Assembly: GCA_004154925.1 (NCBI GenBank)
Contig: QJNS01000139.1
Location: 124,001 to 188,000, forward strand
Length of the DNA stretch: 64,000 bases
Direction: 5' to 3'
Source: Monosporascus cannonballus
Taxonomy: Eukaryota; Ascomycota; Sordariomycetes; Xylariales
Below, in pieces: positions 21,682 to 32,831 of the stretch (position 1 is its first letter; every line of letters starts with the position of its first letter). Under the pieces are notes generated by a model. It searched no databases. It was given only the letters and a program-made list of their open reading frames with translations, and was not told the DNA's origin. The position numbers and the translations under genes are program-made.

Positions 21682-24212
21682 ATGGATCATCTTCCGACGT
21701 TCAAGTATATGGCCGAGCGGTACCCGCGCGTACCACTTCTGTCTGAGCAACCCTACGATGGGCTCCCGTTCGATGGCTACCATACTCGCCAAGGATTCGA
21801 TGCGAGCCGGCTCTACAACCGCGACTTTACCCAGCATCCCCGGGAGAAGACTGCATCGTTTCTGCAGACATGGCTGTTCTTTGGTACCATCCATGAAATC
21901 CTAGGGCTGGGGCTACCCTACGATCTCAGCCGTTTTATTGACATCGACGACTTGGGCTTCCGGGTCTGCACACAAAACCTGGACCGCCATATCACTGACT
22001 GGGCTGCAAGGCTGGAGAAACTGGCCAAAGAGATGCCAGACGATTGCAGTGCATATTTGTGGAGGATCGGAAGGGCACAGAACACCCTGAACAAGATCTA
22101 TCTCAACTTATCGGTCACACCGGATAGCCCTGTACCGCAGGAGGTTACTTTGTCGCTAGGTGTGCTGGGTTGCACTTTCGATTGTGCTCTTCATACACTC
22201 TTCAAACTGGGACGGGGGCGGACCTGGGGCCTTGACACCCTCGCGGTTACCAGAATGATGGAGGCAGGCTGGTGCCCGAGGGACATTGCCATCTCTCACA
22301 AGTTCTTCACGGAGATGCCCATGTTCTGCGCAAGTTACATGGAGCGGCGGACGGTGCCCTTCGATCACTGGGACTGCGCGGGGGATACGTGTCGGCTGAA
22401 TTATATCGACGAGACGACTTACGTAACCCAGCACAGGCAGAAGGGTTGTCAATGCGAGCATGTATACCCCGACCAGAGCGAGATACTTCGCATCCTCGAC
22501 CAAGGCGGAACTCCGGTCATCTGTCTCACAAGCCCCGGAAAGGATGCCGCAAAATCCACGATACTCGATGTTAAAGTGAAGGCAGGAAGTCTCATACACT
22601 CTTACATCGCCATCAGTCATGTGTAAGTGCCCTCCATTCTCCTTTCTTCCTCCGTGTTGTCTCCGCACTTTGTCTAACAAAGCAGCATAGCTGGTCCGAT
22701 GGGCTTGGAAACCCGACAACAAACTCGCTACCTCTGTGTCAATTACAGTTCTTGTACGAACGGCTAGTCGACATGCAATGGGACGAGACAATAAGTGTAA
22801 TGAAGTCGATAAACGATGACTTCGAATACGACAACAAAAACGAGAAGATGGCGGTCGGGATGATGGGCAAAGCGTTGAAGGCCCTCGCGCCCAGCGTGCA
22901 AAGGCTCGGCAACCCCATCAGACTGTACCGCCAGAGACCCCTGTCCATCTGGATAGACACACTGTGCGTGCCACTCGATCCCCAGCATCGGAAGCTTGCC
23001 ATATCACGGATGAAGGAAGTCTATGCCATGGCTTGCATGACTATTGTGCTCGACTCGGAGCTGCTGGCCTTCGACCATATAGAGTGTTCTGACGAAGAGC
23101 TCGCCATCCGCCTCGGGCTGACAGGGTGGATGCGGCGGGCGTGGACGTTCCAAGAGGGCTACCTCTCCACGCGCTGGCTGCGCTTCCTGTTCAGGGATGG
23201 CCCGGCGAAGCTCCCGCTTTGGAAGAAAGAGAACTTGAGTAGCAGTTGCACCATTGGCTTCACGATGCCCAGTTTAGCCGACAAGATCGACAGTGCAAAC
23301 TCCAAATTGCTAGACTGGGCAGTGAAACACGGAGTAAAACCCTACATTCCACCCGAGGACGTCCCCAAGAGCCGCCTGGAGGAGATGGCGCTGGCGGCAA
23401 GGACGTTCTCGCTAAAGGCGAGCGTCCTCGAGGAGGCGAAGGGGTTCTTTCTCGCCATGAGATTCCTGTGGGAACAGGCCAGCATGCACTCGCCGCCCGG
23501 TGTGCTGGTCCCCCGCATGATGGCCGTATGGAACGCGCTGCGGCTGAGGGAGACGAGCCGCGAGGCGGATAAGTTTCTCTGCTTTGCCCTGTCGTGTGCT
23601 CTGGGGAGCAACCAGCGGCAGGTGATTCAGGACCTGCTGGCGCTGCCCGCGGAGGAGCGGATGAAAGGATGGGTGCGGATGCAGCCTGTGGTTCCCTCGG
23701 AACTACTCTTCATTCCTGGGGAGAGATACTCCGACCTTGGGTTCAAGTGGGTACCCAGAGGGGTTTACAGTGTGCCCATGGAAGATGATGGGGCGGGAGT
23801 TCGGGATAAAGGGGCCGACGTTTTGGTATTCAAGAAGCCTGGGTTCGTGATCCTTCATGCTCCGGAGTACTGCCGCCGACAGGACAAATTCGTCATCTCT
23901 GATTCCGATACTGGACTGCGGTACATGGTCAGCCTTCTTGAGCCGAGGGTCGCTTCGGGCTCGATCGTTTTTAACCCAGTCTCAAGGACGATGGCGGTCA
24001 TCCTCCGGAACTATGTTGGCCAAGAAACTCCCGAGATGGGGCTCATGAACATGGTCGGCGCACTGCTGGACTCGGTGGTCGAAGCGAACAGCAGGATTTC
24101 CGGAGAGTATGTTGGGCGCGTTGAGGTCGGGCTCGTCATTGAGGACAAGGATGACTTTGCCCCTATTCCTGCGAAGGCGGCGCATAGAGATCAGCAGTGG
24201 ATGATATACTAA
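21682..24212 (+). CDS. HET-domain (heterokaryon-incompatibility type) protein, two exons, 820 aa
   Basis: The coding sequence joins 21682-22622 and 22691-24212 (2463 bp, stop TAA 24210-24212). The ATG at 21682 gives MDHLP..., a start style I associate with this HET subfamily; the frame is open further upstream but without an ATG. Residues 1-300 form an N-terminal region with a His/Cys cluster (H229, C232, C237, H251, C256, C258). The HET domain starts at YIAISHVW (308-315), split by the intron. It continues with IWIDTLCVPLD (400-410), RMKEVYAMACMTIVLD (420-435) and WTFQE (465-469), the conserved blocks in their usual order. The C-terminal 350 residues are not recognised. In known systems, HET-domain proteins trigger cell death after fusion of unlike hyphae; most family members are untested and the partner here is unknown. 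No premature stop or RIP-like decay is seen although both flanks are heavily mutated. The downstream AT-rich flank begins soon after the stop. Confidence 0.93.
22623..22690 (+). other. Intron of the HET gene (68 bp, phase 2)
   Basis: The donor is GTAAGT (22623-22628), the acceptor CATAG ends at 22690, and a branch-point-like CTAAC lies at 22674-22678. Splicing joins GT to C and completes the valine codon of YIAISHVW, followed by tryptophan from exon 2. Without splicing the frame stops at 22624. Size and motifs are typical of filamentous fungi. Confidence 0.93.
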
Positions 24213-24952
24213 AGCACAAAAAGTTTCGAGTACGGTGGGATGACAAATACATGGCAACCTCCACCACCCTGCCCATAACTAATATAATATCACTAACATT
24301 ACTTATACATTTTTTTCCCTTTTTTAAACAAATATTAACCAAAGACTCCACATACTGAACTAACCTTATAATACATACGAGATTTTTCGATTTTGCTTTA
24401 GTCATTATTTGTAATAGCTTCGCACTACTTCAATTATCACTTATAAATTAATTTTTAAACTAATAATAAATTAAAGTTATAAACTAGAAATGTGAAAGGC
24501 TTCTAACGAAAATACCAACCGATGATTTACAAGTTTAAAACAGTAACCGACTTAATATTATTTGATTTATTATATTTTATGGACTTTTCGATATAATGTC
24601 GCATATAGAAAATAATAGCGTTTGAAAAATTATTCGTATTAAAAAGCCAATATAGTAAATACTATAGAAAAAACTTATAATCAGGCTTTTAGAAAAGAAA
24701 AGGGCATTATATTGTTAAAGCTTTATAAAAAAGGCTGTTATATGAAAACAAATATTATATACATCGTTTAATCGCTTAATACGAAGTTATTGATATAAAA
24801 AAATAAATTAATTCCTTGTAACCGTTTTGAAACACATAATAAAAATAAAGTTTTCGAAGAGCTTTTTTCGATAAGTAAAAATGCTATAAATAGTTAATTG
24901 TGCTGAAAAACAAATATAATATAAGTAAAACGGGCGTTTAAAAAACGAATAA
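24213..24952. other. HET gene 3' flank grading into AT-rich tract
   Basis: The first 50-60 bases keep balanced composition and probably include the 3' UTR. AT-rich mutated sequence begins by about 24270. No other gene is supported. Confidence 0.55.
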
Positions 24953-25179
24953 TGATTAGGAATTCCACGGTTACGGTTATAGTAACCGGGTTTTCAACTA
25001 TAAGTAGCTAAAGAAATTTCCAGATTTTCAGATAGAAAAATAATCGAACAATTACATTTACATAATTATACGTATCTTATATTTTATTATTTGTAGGAAA
25101 TGAAAATTTATTACTTTACTTACGTTATTTCGTATAATTATTTTATTACCTTTTTACAGATTTTACGTAATTCTTAATA
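24953..25179. repeat. LTR-like repeat R3, copy 1
   Basis: This 227-bp segment matches 36654-36877 ('acggttacgg' near the left, 'aattcttaata' at the right end). It begins TG and ends TA (RIP of CA), as an LTR would. No 5-bp direct repeat flanks it, and no internal region linking it to the second copy was recognised. It may be a solo or fragmentary LTR. Confidence 0.5.
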
Positions 25180-27247
25180 GGGAGTATTTATTATTCGAAT
25201 TTAAAACTAATTTTTTATTTTCCGTCGTTTTTTTATTTATTCGAGAGGAATTATAAGATAAAAGTAATATTTGATGCATTTAATATCTATAATAATATTT
25301 ATAATAAAAAAGCTACAAAAAATACGATAAATATATATTTTTATTATTCAAAACTCCGATAACTTTAAAAGAGAAGAAATTTATTTAAACCTCGTATTTG
25401 GTAACTTTTACAGTATAAAACTATTTTATCAAATATTAAAAATCTTCTTTTTATATTTGGAAAAGTTCGGCAAAGTTTTCCGACATCTAATTAGATCTGC
25501 TTATTTAAATATGAGGGTTTTTTAATAAAGATAATTAAATCGATAATTTCCTTTCAAAAACGTTACAGACAAAATAACTAAATAATCTGGAAGAACCGAT
25601 AAAATTAATTTTGTTAAAATCTAGGTTTTATAATATTTTAAAAAATTAATAATTCATATATTAAATAAATATAAAAGATTAAGAATATCTTCGCTTAAAG
25701 GGTTAAACAAGTTAAGATATTCGAAGATATTAACTCCTAAATTATTAAAAAGCTACAATTTTAAATGTACTTAACCTTAGAAAAACTTTAATTAAATTAA
25801 TTCTCGAATTACTAAAAATATTAAGGTTTTTCACGAATAATCTTAGGTTAACGTTTTAAGATATAAGCCAGAATGAAAAATTTATTTCAGCCGAACTAAA
25901 TAATAAAGATTACGATAAATTTCTTGTCTTAATTTATTTATTTAAAGAAGTTAAGAAATTACGAGATAATTAAAAATTAATAATTAATTTAAAAATTTAA
26001 ATCCTTAAAGGGTCCGATACGAAATTATATAAAATGTGTATAATTAATATTAGATTACTTTTGTTTTTCTCAAATAAACTTAAATGTAATATATTTAATA
26101 TTTCTTATAACCAAAAATAAATATATTATTACGACGTATATCTATAAGTTACAAAAATCAGAAAAAAATAAGCAAATAGCTTCAATCAAAACTTACTTAT
26201 TCTTTAAAGAAATTTAGTTTTTTTTTCAAAGAACGGTTTAATATAATAAAAATTATAATTATCCGGAAAAACTTAATATTATTTTAGAATAAAGTTAACG
26301 GTATTATTAAATTTCGCGTTAAAATAATTCGAGATTACGTTTAAGAATATCTAAATATAATTAACTCGAAATCGATATATTATTAAGGGTAAGAATAAAG
26401 AAATCGGTTAAGGTTTACGTAATAAAATTATTTAAATATGCCAAAAATGGGGAAATTTAACCGATTCTTAGTTATTTATATACCTGTACTAAAGTTTGTA
26501 CTTAATTCTTTAGGTTTTATATTTCCGATCCAATAAAGGCAGTTTTCTAACCGTATATCTAATGAAAGTAAACGATAAAGCGAAAATAAAAATGGTTAAA
26601 TTGAACCATATTTAAAGATAAACGTTACTTTATAAAGTAATTTTTACAATAAGTTAAACTATTAACACGTTGCGGCTTATTAAACGAACGACGACTATAA
26701 TAAAAAACGATTTTAAAGTTAAAGGTACCTATAACATAACCGAGGATTATAAAGATCTTATTAATTTAATTTATGTTTACGAAAATATTCGAAACAATAT
26801 TAACAATAAAGTTAATAACGTAAGAAATTACGTTATTTTTAACGATAAAAACGAAATACACATCTAAATTAATTAAACCGAAATAATTTTTATTACGATT
26901 TTAAATAATACCATATATAAGGTTAAAAATGTGAAAGTTAAAATGGAATATATATTTCACTTAATAAAAGATTAATATAAAAATACAAAAAAATGCCGAA
27001 TTTATTAAATTACAATTTAAAGTAACGATTATATTGATTTTAATAAGAGAAAAGTTAAATTAATGTTAAATAAATAAAGAAAATAAATATATATAAAACA
27101 ATAAGATGTAAATAATATATATTTCGTGTATTGTAAAAGGTTTAACGAGATATTATTAATAGAAAATAAAAATTGCAATTTGCTACAGTAACAATATATT
27201 ATTTAATATAATTTCAAAAATCTTTTATTCGTTATTTATAAAGGGTG
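25180..27247. other. AT-rich tract, no gene seen
   Basis: A 65-residue frame at 26670-26867 is the longest here and matches nothing I know. It may be a fragment of a decayed element protein. Nothing else is supported. Confidence 0.55.
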
Positions 27248-27358
27248 TAAGATAATGGATAGCTGTGAGCTGGGGTGAGATAATCTCCGACCAGTTGTAA
27301 AGCAGACTCCAAGAAGTGAATGTATTAAGTTACTTCCATCTGGCGTTTTCCACTAGCT
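27248..27358. repeat. Repeat S, copy 1, left part (interrupted by element X)
   Basis: It matches 56965-56987 plus 63873 onward ('gagctggggtgagataatctccgaccag'-type block). The last seven bases, ACTAGCT (27352-27358), recur at 28710-28716 after element X and are the inferred target-site duplication. Confidence 0.65.
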
Positions 27359-27542
27359 ATTATATCAGATACGTCAGGCCTCTGCTGGCTCGTTTCTATT
27401 TGGATGTACTTTTATGTACTATGCCAAGGCATTAAAATTAACCAATCAAATAACGTATCCCCGTAACGAATCAACGAGGCCTAAGTTAAAATTAAGCAAA
27501 AACCTTTTCGTTTAATATTTTTAAATAATATTTTTTTATTTT

Positions 27543-28190
27543 TATAACCGCATTAAATCCGAAAGATTTAATACTTTATATATATGTCGGAATTAAGTTA
27601 ATATATATGCAGGATTTTTTTCGAATTTCTTAAGTAAAAATTGAGGCCGGTATAATTTAATTCAAAATTTGGGAAATGGACGACCGAAACGCTTTTATAG
27701 CTGCCATAGCGTAAATACCGCGTGCACTATTTTGCTATAAGTCGTCCAAAGGTAATTTGGGATAGGAAAAGCCCGTTTGGTTATGTTTTTGCCCGTACGA
27801 GTTTTAGTTATTACGTCGTAACCATAAAAATATTAAGGCCAGTTAAATCCGAACTATTCTTATAATTATTACGCCATTAATTTAAATCCAATAAATTTAA
27901 ATAGTTTATATATTCGTCGAATATAAGTTAATATACATAGAAGAATTTTTTTGCGAATTTTTTAAATAAAAATTAAATTAACACAGTTAAAATTAAGCTT
28001 AGGAAATGGGCGACCGTAACGCCTTTATAGTTGCGACAGCATAATTACCGGTCGTATTATCGTATACCGGGTTTCCTTAGTATATTTTATATGGGAAAAA
28101 CCCGTTTAACAATTTTTTTGGCCGTACGGGCTATCGTTATTACGTTATAACCATAAAAAAAAATTAGGGCTAGCTAAGTCCTAAACGTCT
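27543..28190. repeat. Direct repeat of about 330 bp inside element X
   Basis: Two tandemly placed copies start near 27543 and 27870. Both contain 'ggaaatggacgaccg'-type, 'ggaaaagcccgtttgg'-type and 'gtaaccataaaaa'-type landmarks at equal spacing. Differences are largely C/T and G/A. Confidence 0.65.
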
Positions 28191-28336
28191 TTATGGCTGT
28201 AATATAATAACCATAACCGGTACGGACAAAAATATAGCCAAACGGGTTTTTCTTATATTGAATTACCTTTGGAAGGCCTATAGCAAAATGTTAAATACGG
28301 TAACTACGATATCGTAATTATAAAGGAGTTCCGGTT
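28011..28336. repeat. Inverted repeat inside element X with about 30-bp spacer
   Basis: The segment 28190-28336, reverse-complemented, matches 28011-28160 and also 27681-27832. Landmarks include 'aaacgggtttttcttat' against 'atgggaaaaacccgttt'. The arms are about 150 bp, so a long imperfect hairpin could form in single-stranded DNA or RNA. Confidence 0.65.
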
Positions 28337-28709
28337 AAAAATATATATATTAATTTAAAAGTTTTATTTATCTCATATTTTTATTAATTTAATTTCGAAT
28401 TGAGAATTATATATACGGTTTAAAAAATATTTTAAGACTATTTATAATATTAATTTTGTAATTTTTCCATTATTTTTTATTATTATTTTATTTGCAAATT
28501 TTTAAAATAACTTTTGAAAAATTTATATGAAAACGTACCAAACGGAACTAAGAAATCATAATTTGTTACTAGGCCTTATTTTGGAGGATTTGTTATTTTT
28601 TATGGGGTTTTCCAAATTTGGTTAGCGTGGTACTAAAAGCTACTTAGCTATAGATGCGCCGTAAGCGCAGTCGCAATCTCCAAAATAGGGCCTGATTCTA
28701 ATGAGGCAA

Positions 28710-28810
28710 ACTAGCTGCTAGATGGTGGATTTATACTAGTAAGTGGGTCGGTGGCTGATCGGTGGCTGATCGATGGCTGGTCGGCTACTAGCCTTATCCT
28801 CAAAGGGGCT
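28710..28810. repeat. Repeat S, copy 1, right part
   Basis: It starts with the second ACTAGCT and continues 'gatggtggatttatactagtaagtgggtcggt', matching 63970-64000. Removing X and one ACTAGCT gives a sequence colinear with the copy at 63.95 kb apart from RIP-type differences and one indel. Confidence 0.65.
28750..28782. repeat. 11-bp tandem repeat, three units
   Basis: Units are 'ggtggctgatc' twice and 'gatggctggtc' once, within repeat S. The other copy of S runs off the window just as this repeat would begin. Confidence 0.8.
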
Positions 28811-31430
28811 GTATTTTTATAAAGAAAATATTTAATAAAAAAGGTAATAATATTTAAAGTGGTATAATCGATAAATTCTTTTAAAATTCGTGTTAAAAAT
28901 AATCAACTGTAAAGAAACAGTATATTTTATTTCTATTACAAAATATAGAATCGAATTTAATCCGGATATAATAATAAAGAACCAATTATTATGAAAGTCT
29001 TCGTATTTAAAACTAAGTATTAAGGTTAATATTAATATATCATTAATTAATATTTATATTAATCTTAATAATTTCGCAATTTTAATTATTTGAAAATAAA
29101 TAATTAAATAATTCGAAAATTGTAAATTTTTTAAAAGTAAAATTATTTACGTTAAAGACATTGATTTTAGAAATCTTATTAATATTTAAATCGAATTTAA
29201 CTATTATAAAAAAGGATAAATCAAACGTATATAAATAAGTAATTATTTTGTCGTATAGGCTAACGTCATTAATAACTTTAAGCCTAAAATATTCTTAAGC
29301 ATTGAGGTTTTATTTTAATATAGAATTAAAATTAATTCCGTGAAAAAATTATATTTACCGGTTAAAATTTAATGTAAAAGTAAAATGAGATATTTTTAAA
29401 ATAATAATTTTAAAATCGATCAGGCAAAAAAGTATTATAATTTACGTAATAATAATATTTGGTGTAATACTGACATATTTTAACGTTTTTTATACTGAAG
29501 TTTTTAAATAAATTAATACAAAAAACCCTATAATTTAAATTTTGTATATAACAACAAATTATTCAGATATATTTAACTTTATTTTGCATAAACTTCACAT
29601 GAAAAATTATTTCTTATAATTTTACAACACAATGATTTATTATTCGGAAAAACGAAATGATAAAAAAATATATTATTATATTAATAACGAACAGCCTTGA
29701 TTAATAAATTAATATAAAATTATCTAATATCAAATACCCCGTTTTACCTTAAAAAAGAAGTTAATTTAATGGTAAAAGTTCTATTTCTTATTAAAAGAAA
29801 AAAGCAAAATTAATATAAAAGAAAACCGATATTTATTTTCCGATTTTTATATCTTCTTATACTGTATTACAAAGCTAACAAATATCCTGTTAATTAAATC
29901 TAAAGATAGCGCTAATGTTAGAAATTACATTTTTTTAATTAATACTAAAATACGTTAATTAATTAATAGTTGAAATATTTTACAAGATATAAATATAATA
30001 TTAATATCTGAACAATAGGAAATATGTATCGGTCCTATCGAAAAATAATAAAAATAATTTAAGTTAATTAAGATATACCTATTAAACGTTAAATATTATT
30101 AAATGTTAAATAGAAAATACGACGTATTATATATTTCAAAGAACGTATTATTTTAGAACGAATATGCTATAATAACGGTTCCGGTTTTCGTTATACAAAG
30201 AATAAATAATGAATATAAAATGAATTGTATAAAAATTAAGTTTAACGTTTAAATAATAGTGTTATAATTAATCTATATTTAATATAAAATTAATATATTA
30301 TTAAAAGATATGTAAATAATAAAATATAATTTGGTTTATTCGATGTATTTAAATGCTTTTCAATGTTTTGTAAATGTGAAATACCGATATTATTTAATAA
30401 TTAGAAAATTTAGAAAATAGAAAAGATTTAATATAATACGAGTAAACTATAGAAACCTTTTTATATTTGTTTAATAATGTATTAAATATTAATTTTTCAT
30501 ATATACGCGTTTTATTCGTATTTATATGAACGATATTATCGTTTTCAATATCAATATCGACGAATATGTAAAATCTTTATGCGCTATATTAAATATATTA
30601 AATAAAACGTAAATCTATGTTAAAGTTAAAGTATTCTTTATCAGCTTGTTAATAATCCATTTATTCGGTTATAATGTCCGTCGAAACAGAAATTTGAAAA
30701 TGGATAACCGTATTAATATTTTTAAATATATTTAATATTTTGGAAAGTTATGTAAATATAGGAATAGAACTATGTAAAAACATGGTTTAATATAATATAA
30801 AAATAACGTTTTGTAAACTTAAAAATTTAAGTTGTTAATAAAGTTTAACGATTTAGAAACCTTGTTAAATAAGGCGTTAAAATTAGTAAAATAAATACGA
30901 ATTTTTCAAATTAAATTTGTTTTTACGAAGAGAACAAATAGTTTAGAAAATATTTTGAACTTATTTATATATTTAATATATTATTTATTACGACTAAAAA
31001 CATATATCTTTTTTAAACTAAACGTTTATCAAAACGCAGGGGGTATTATGGTTTTTTGGTGTAGTTAATAAATAAAATAATGGAAATATTTTTAGGAAAA
31101 ATATATTTAAAATACCCGTTATATATATTTTATTTATATTGAGACTAATTATCGATATGACAAAGAAATATAGATTTACTAAAAGAAAAGTAATCACGTT
31201 AATATAAAGATATAAAAATGAAGAAAATTAATTTAGCTAGATTTATTTTTAATAAATATTATTAATTATTTTTTATAATTTTAATTAAAAATATCTTCCA
31301 TTCGGAAACAATTGAATGGTATATTGAACATATTATTTTCCTTATTTACGCCGATTCCGGATTAAGGTATGACGGAATTAAACGAATCGAACGAATTAAA
31401 TAATATATAGAACGATATTAACGTTTGATA
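28811..31430. other. AT-rich tract, no gene seen
   Basis: No conserved frame or repeat copy was recognised. The last two bases, TA (31429-31430), are the target dinucleotide of the Tc1/mariner element. Confidence 0.6.
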
Positions 31431-32829
31431 TAGTAGAGGTTCAAAAGTCTCGGTAAACTTCTGCACTTTCTACAAAAACGCGTATTTTTTCCACTTTAAC
31501 ACCAATACTTTTCATATTTTAGTTATAAGTAAACAACTTAATTTTGGTCCAATTCTTTTGCGAAAAAAATGGTTACTTTATACGAGAACAAAATGGAAAT
31601 TCGAAAAAGATTTAGGTGACGGCTTTACCGAAATTGCGAGAATATACGGAATGTCCCTTATTACCGTTTGAGGCATTTATAATCGTTATATGCGTTAAAA
31701 TTTAGCCTAATTTTCGTTATGTTCGAGTTGTTTATATAAATTTCGGCCGGTTTATAAAAAGTATTTATAACGATTAATTAATTTTAATTCCTTTATATTT
31801 ATTGTTAAATTTGTTAAATTGTATTATCCATATATATATAGAGATATTTTGATACGGTAGGTTTGCCGAAAAGAGATAATATATTAATATGAATTTTAAC
31901 GTTTATTTTTAATTCCGGAATATGCGTAATAAAATTTGTTTTAGATTTTAAAATATCGTAATAAGCTTTTCGAATAATGGCAAAAAGCTTTATTTAACGA
32001 CAAAACGAACATGTACCGTAATTACGATAAATGGGCGTAATAAGGTTTATATCGAAAAAGCATTTAATATTTTATTTTTTCTTATTTAAATTATTACGTT
32101 ATTAATTAATCGTTTTTTTTTTCGAAATATAAGAATCCCGTTTATTATCCGAATATATATAGTTTCGATATAAAAAACCGGCTGAATGTAAATGTTTTGG
32201 AGTGGTATCCGGTATGAAAAACGGAGTTTCCTAATAATCTTTAATAAGAACCCTGAGGCCGCCCGAGGCGGAATAACCGGCCGCGTTTATTGTAATTACT
32301 TTAACGAATATCTTTGTCAATACTTTAATAACGATTTTATTTCTTTATAAAATATTACTTTTGTTTATACCGTCCGAATCGTAAAGGAATAACTTTAAAG
32401 ACAGGCCGTCGAAATGTTAAAACGGCCGCCATATTCGCCCGATTTAAATTTAATCGAAAAGTATAAAAGCTGCTAAAGAAACGTATTTGAAAAAAAGAAA
32501 CCGAAGTTTAAGTTATTTGGTAATATTTAGAAAACCTTAGATTTATTTATTGTTATTATAATTATTATATAGAAGGATTTTGCAAAAGCCATGTTAAATA
32601 AGTTAATAAATAATATGCTAAAACGGATTAAAATTATAATTGCAGCTTAAAACTGGTATATAAAGTATTAAAGTTACTTACTTTATGCGTAATTTATTTA
32701 TTTATAAGCAATTAAAATAATTAATATTTTTGTAAAGAATTAATAGAATAACGTATAATTGAAGTTGTGAAAATAGTGGTTGGAGATATGGAGTATAGAG
32801 ATTAAAACGAGACTTTTGCAACCCGACTG
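31431..32829 (+). mobile_element. Tc1/mariner transposon, RIP-degraded, 1399 bp
   Basis: The ends are inverted: left 'tagtagaggttcaaaagtctcg' and right (reverse complement) 'cagtcgggttgcaaaagtctcg', flanked by TA at 31429-31430 and 32830-32831. Length and TA duplication fit the Tc1/mariner superfamily. The interior encodes a decayed transposase on the plus strand. No second copy is in the window, although the RIP load implies that one exists or existed elsewhere. Confidence 0.88.
31585..32560 (+). pseudogene. Tc1/mariner transposase remnant
   Basis: A helix-turn-helix segment reads GDGFTEIARIYGMSLITV at 31615-31668, the usual N-terminal DNA-binding module of these transposases. The DDE half is readable as SGIRYEKRSFL near 32195 and as RPPYSPDLNLIEKYK at 32423-32467. 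The SPDLN aspartate (32441-32443) corresponds to the third catalytic acidic residue. The two parts lie in different frames and stops intervene, so indels as well as point changes have accumulated. No function remains. Confidence 0.85.
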
Positions 32830-32831
32830 TA

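Larger units (their letters stand above)
27359..28709. mobile_element. Element X copy 1: unidentified non-autonomous insertion
   Basis: The 1351-bp segment interrupts repeat S and is flanked by the 7-bp direct repeat ACTAGCT. Both ends contain TCAGGCC about 15 bases in, in inverted orientation (left 'acgtcaggcctc', right 'gggcctgattc'); otherwise the termini are not clear inverted repeats. Near the right end, 'taggccttattttggagg' and 'ctccaaaatagggcctga' are inverted copies of each other (about 28567 and 28678). The interior holds two direct repeats and one inverted repeat and no readable protein. The left about 250 bp and right about 250 bp are shared with copy 2 at 54831-56661. The class is unknown. 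Confidence 0.6.

Noticed and set aside
21291..21746. 151-residue plus-strand ORF overlapping the HET start
   Set aside because: It opens with TTG, has no recognisable motif, and overlaps the HET coding sequence in another frame.
22156..22791. Minus-strand 211-residue ORF
   Set aside because: It is antisense to HET exon 1, the intron and exon 2, where the plus strand has clear family motifs and splice sites. It is a shadow of a GC-balanced gene.
23246..23611. ORFs on both strands inside HET exon 2
   Set aside because: They are alternative frames of a long coding exon with no independent evidence.
26670..26867. 65-residue ORF as a possible gene
   Set aside because: Lysine/isoleucine/asparagine-rich and isolated. 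It could be a relic of an element protein, but no family could be assigned.
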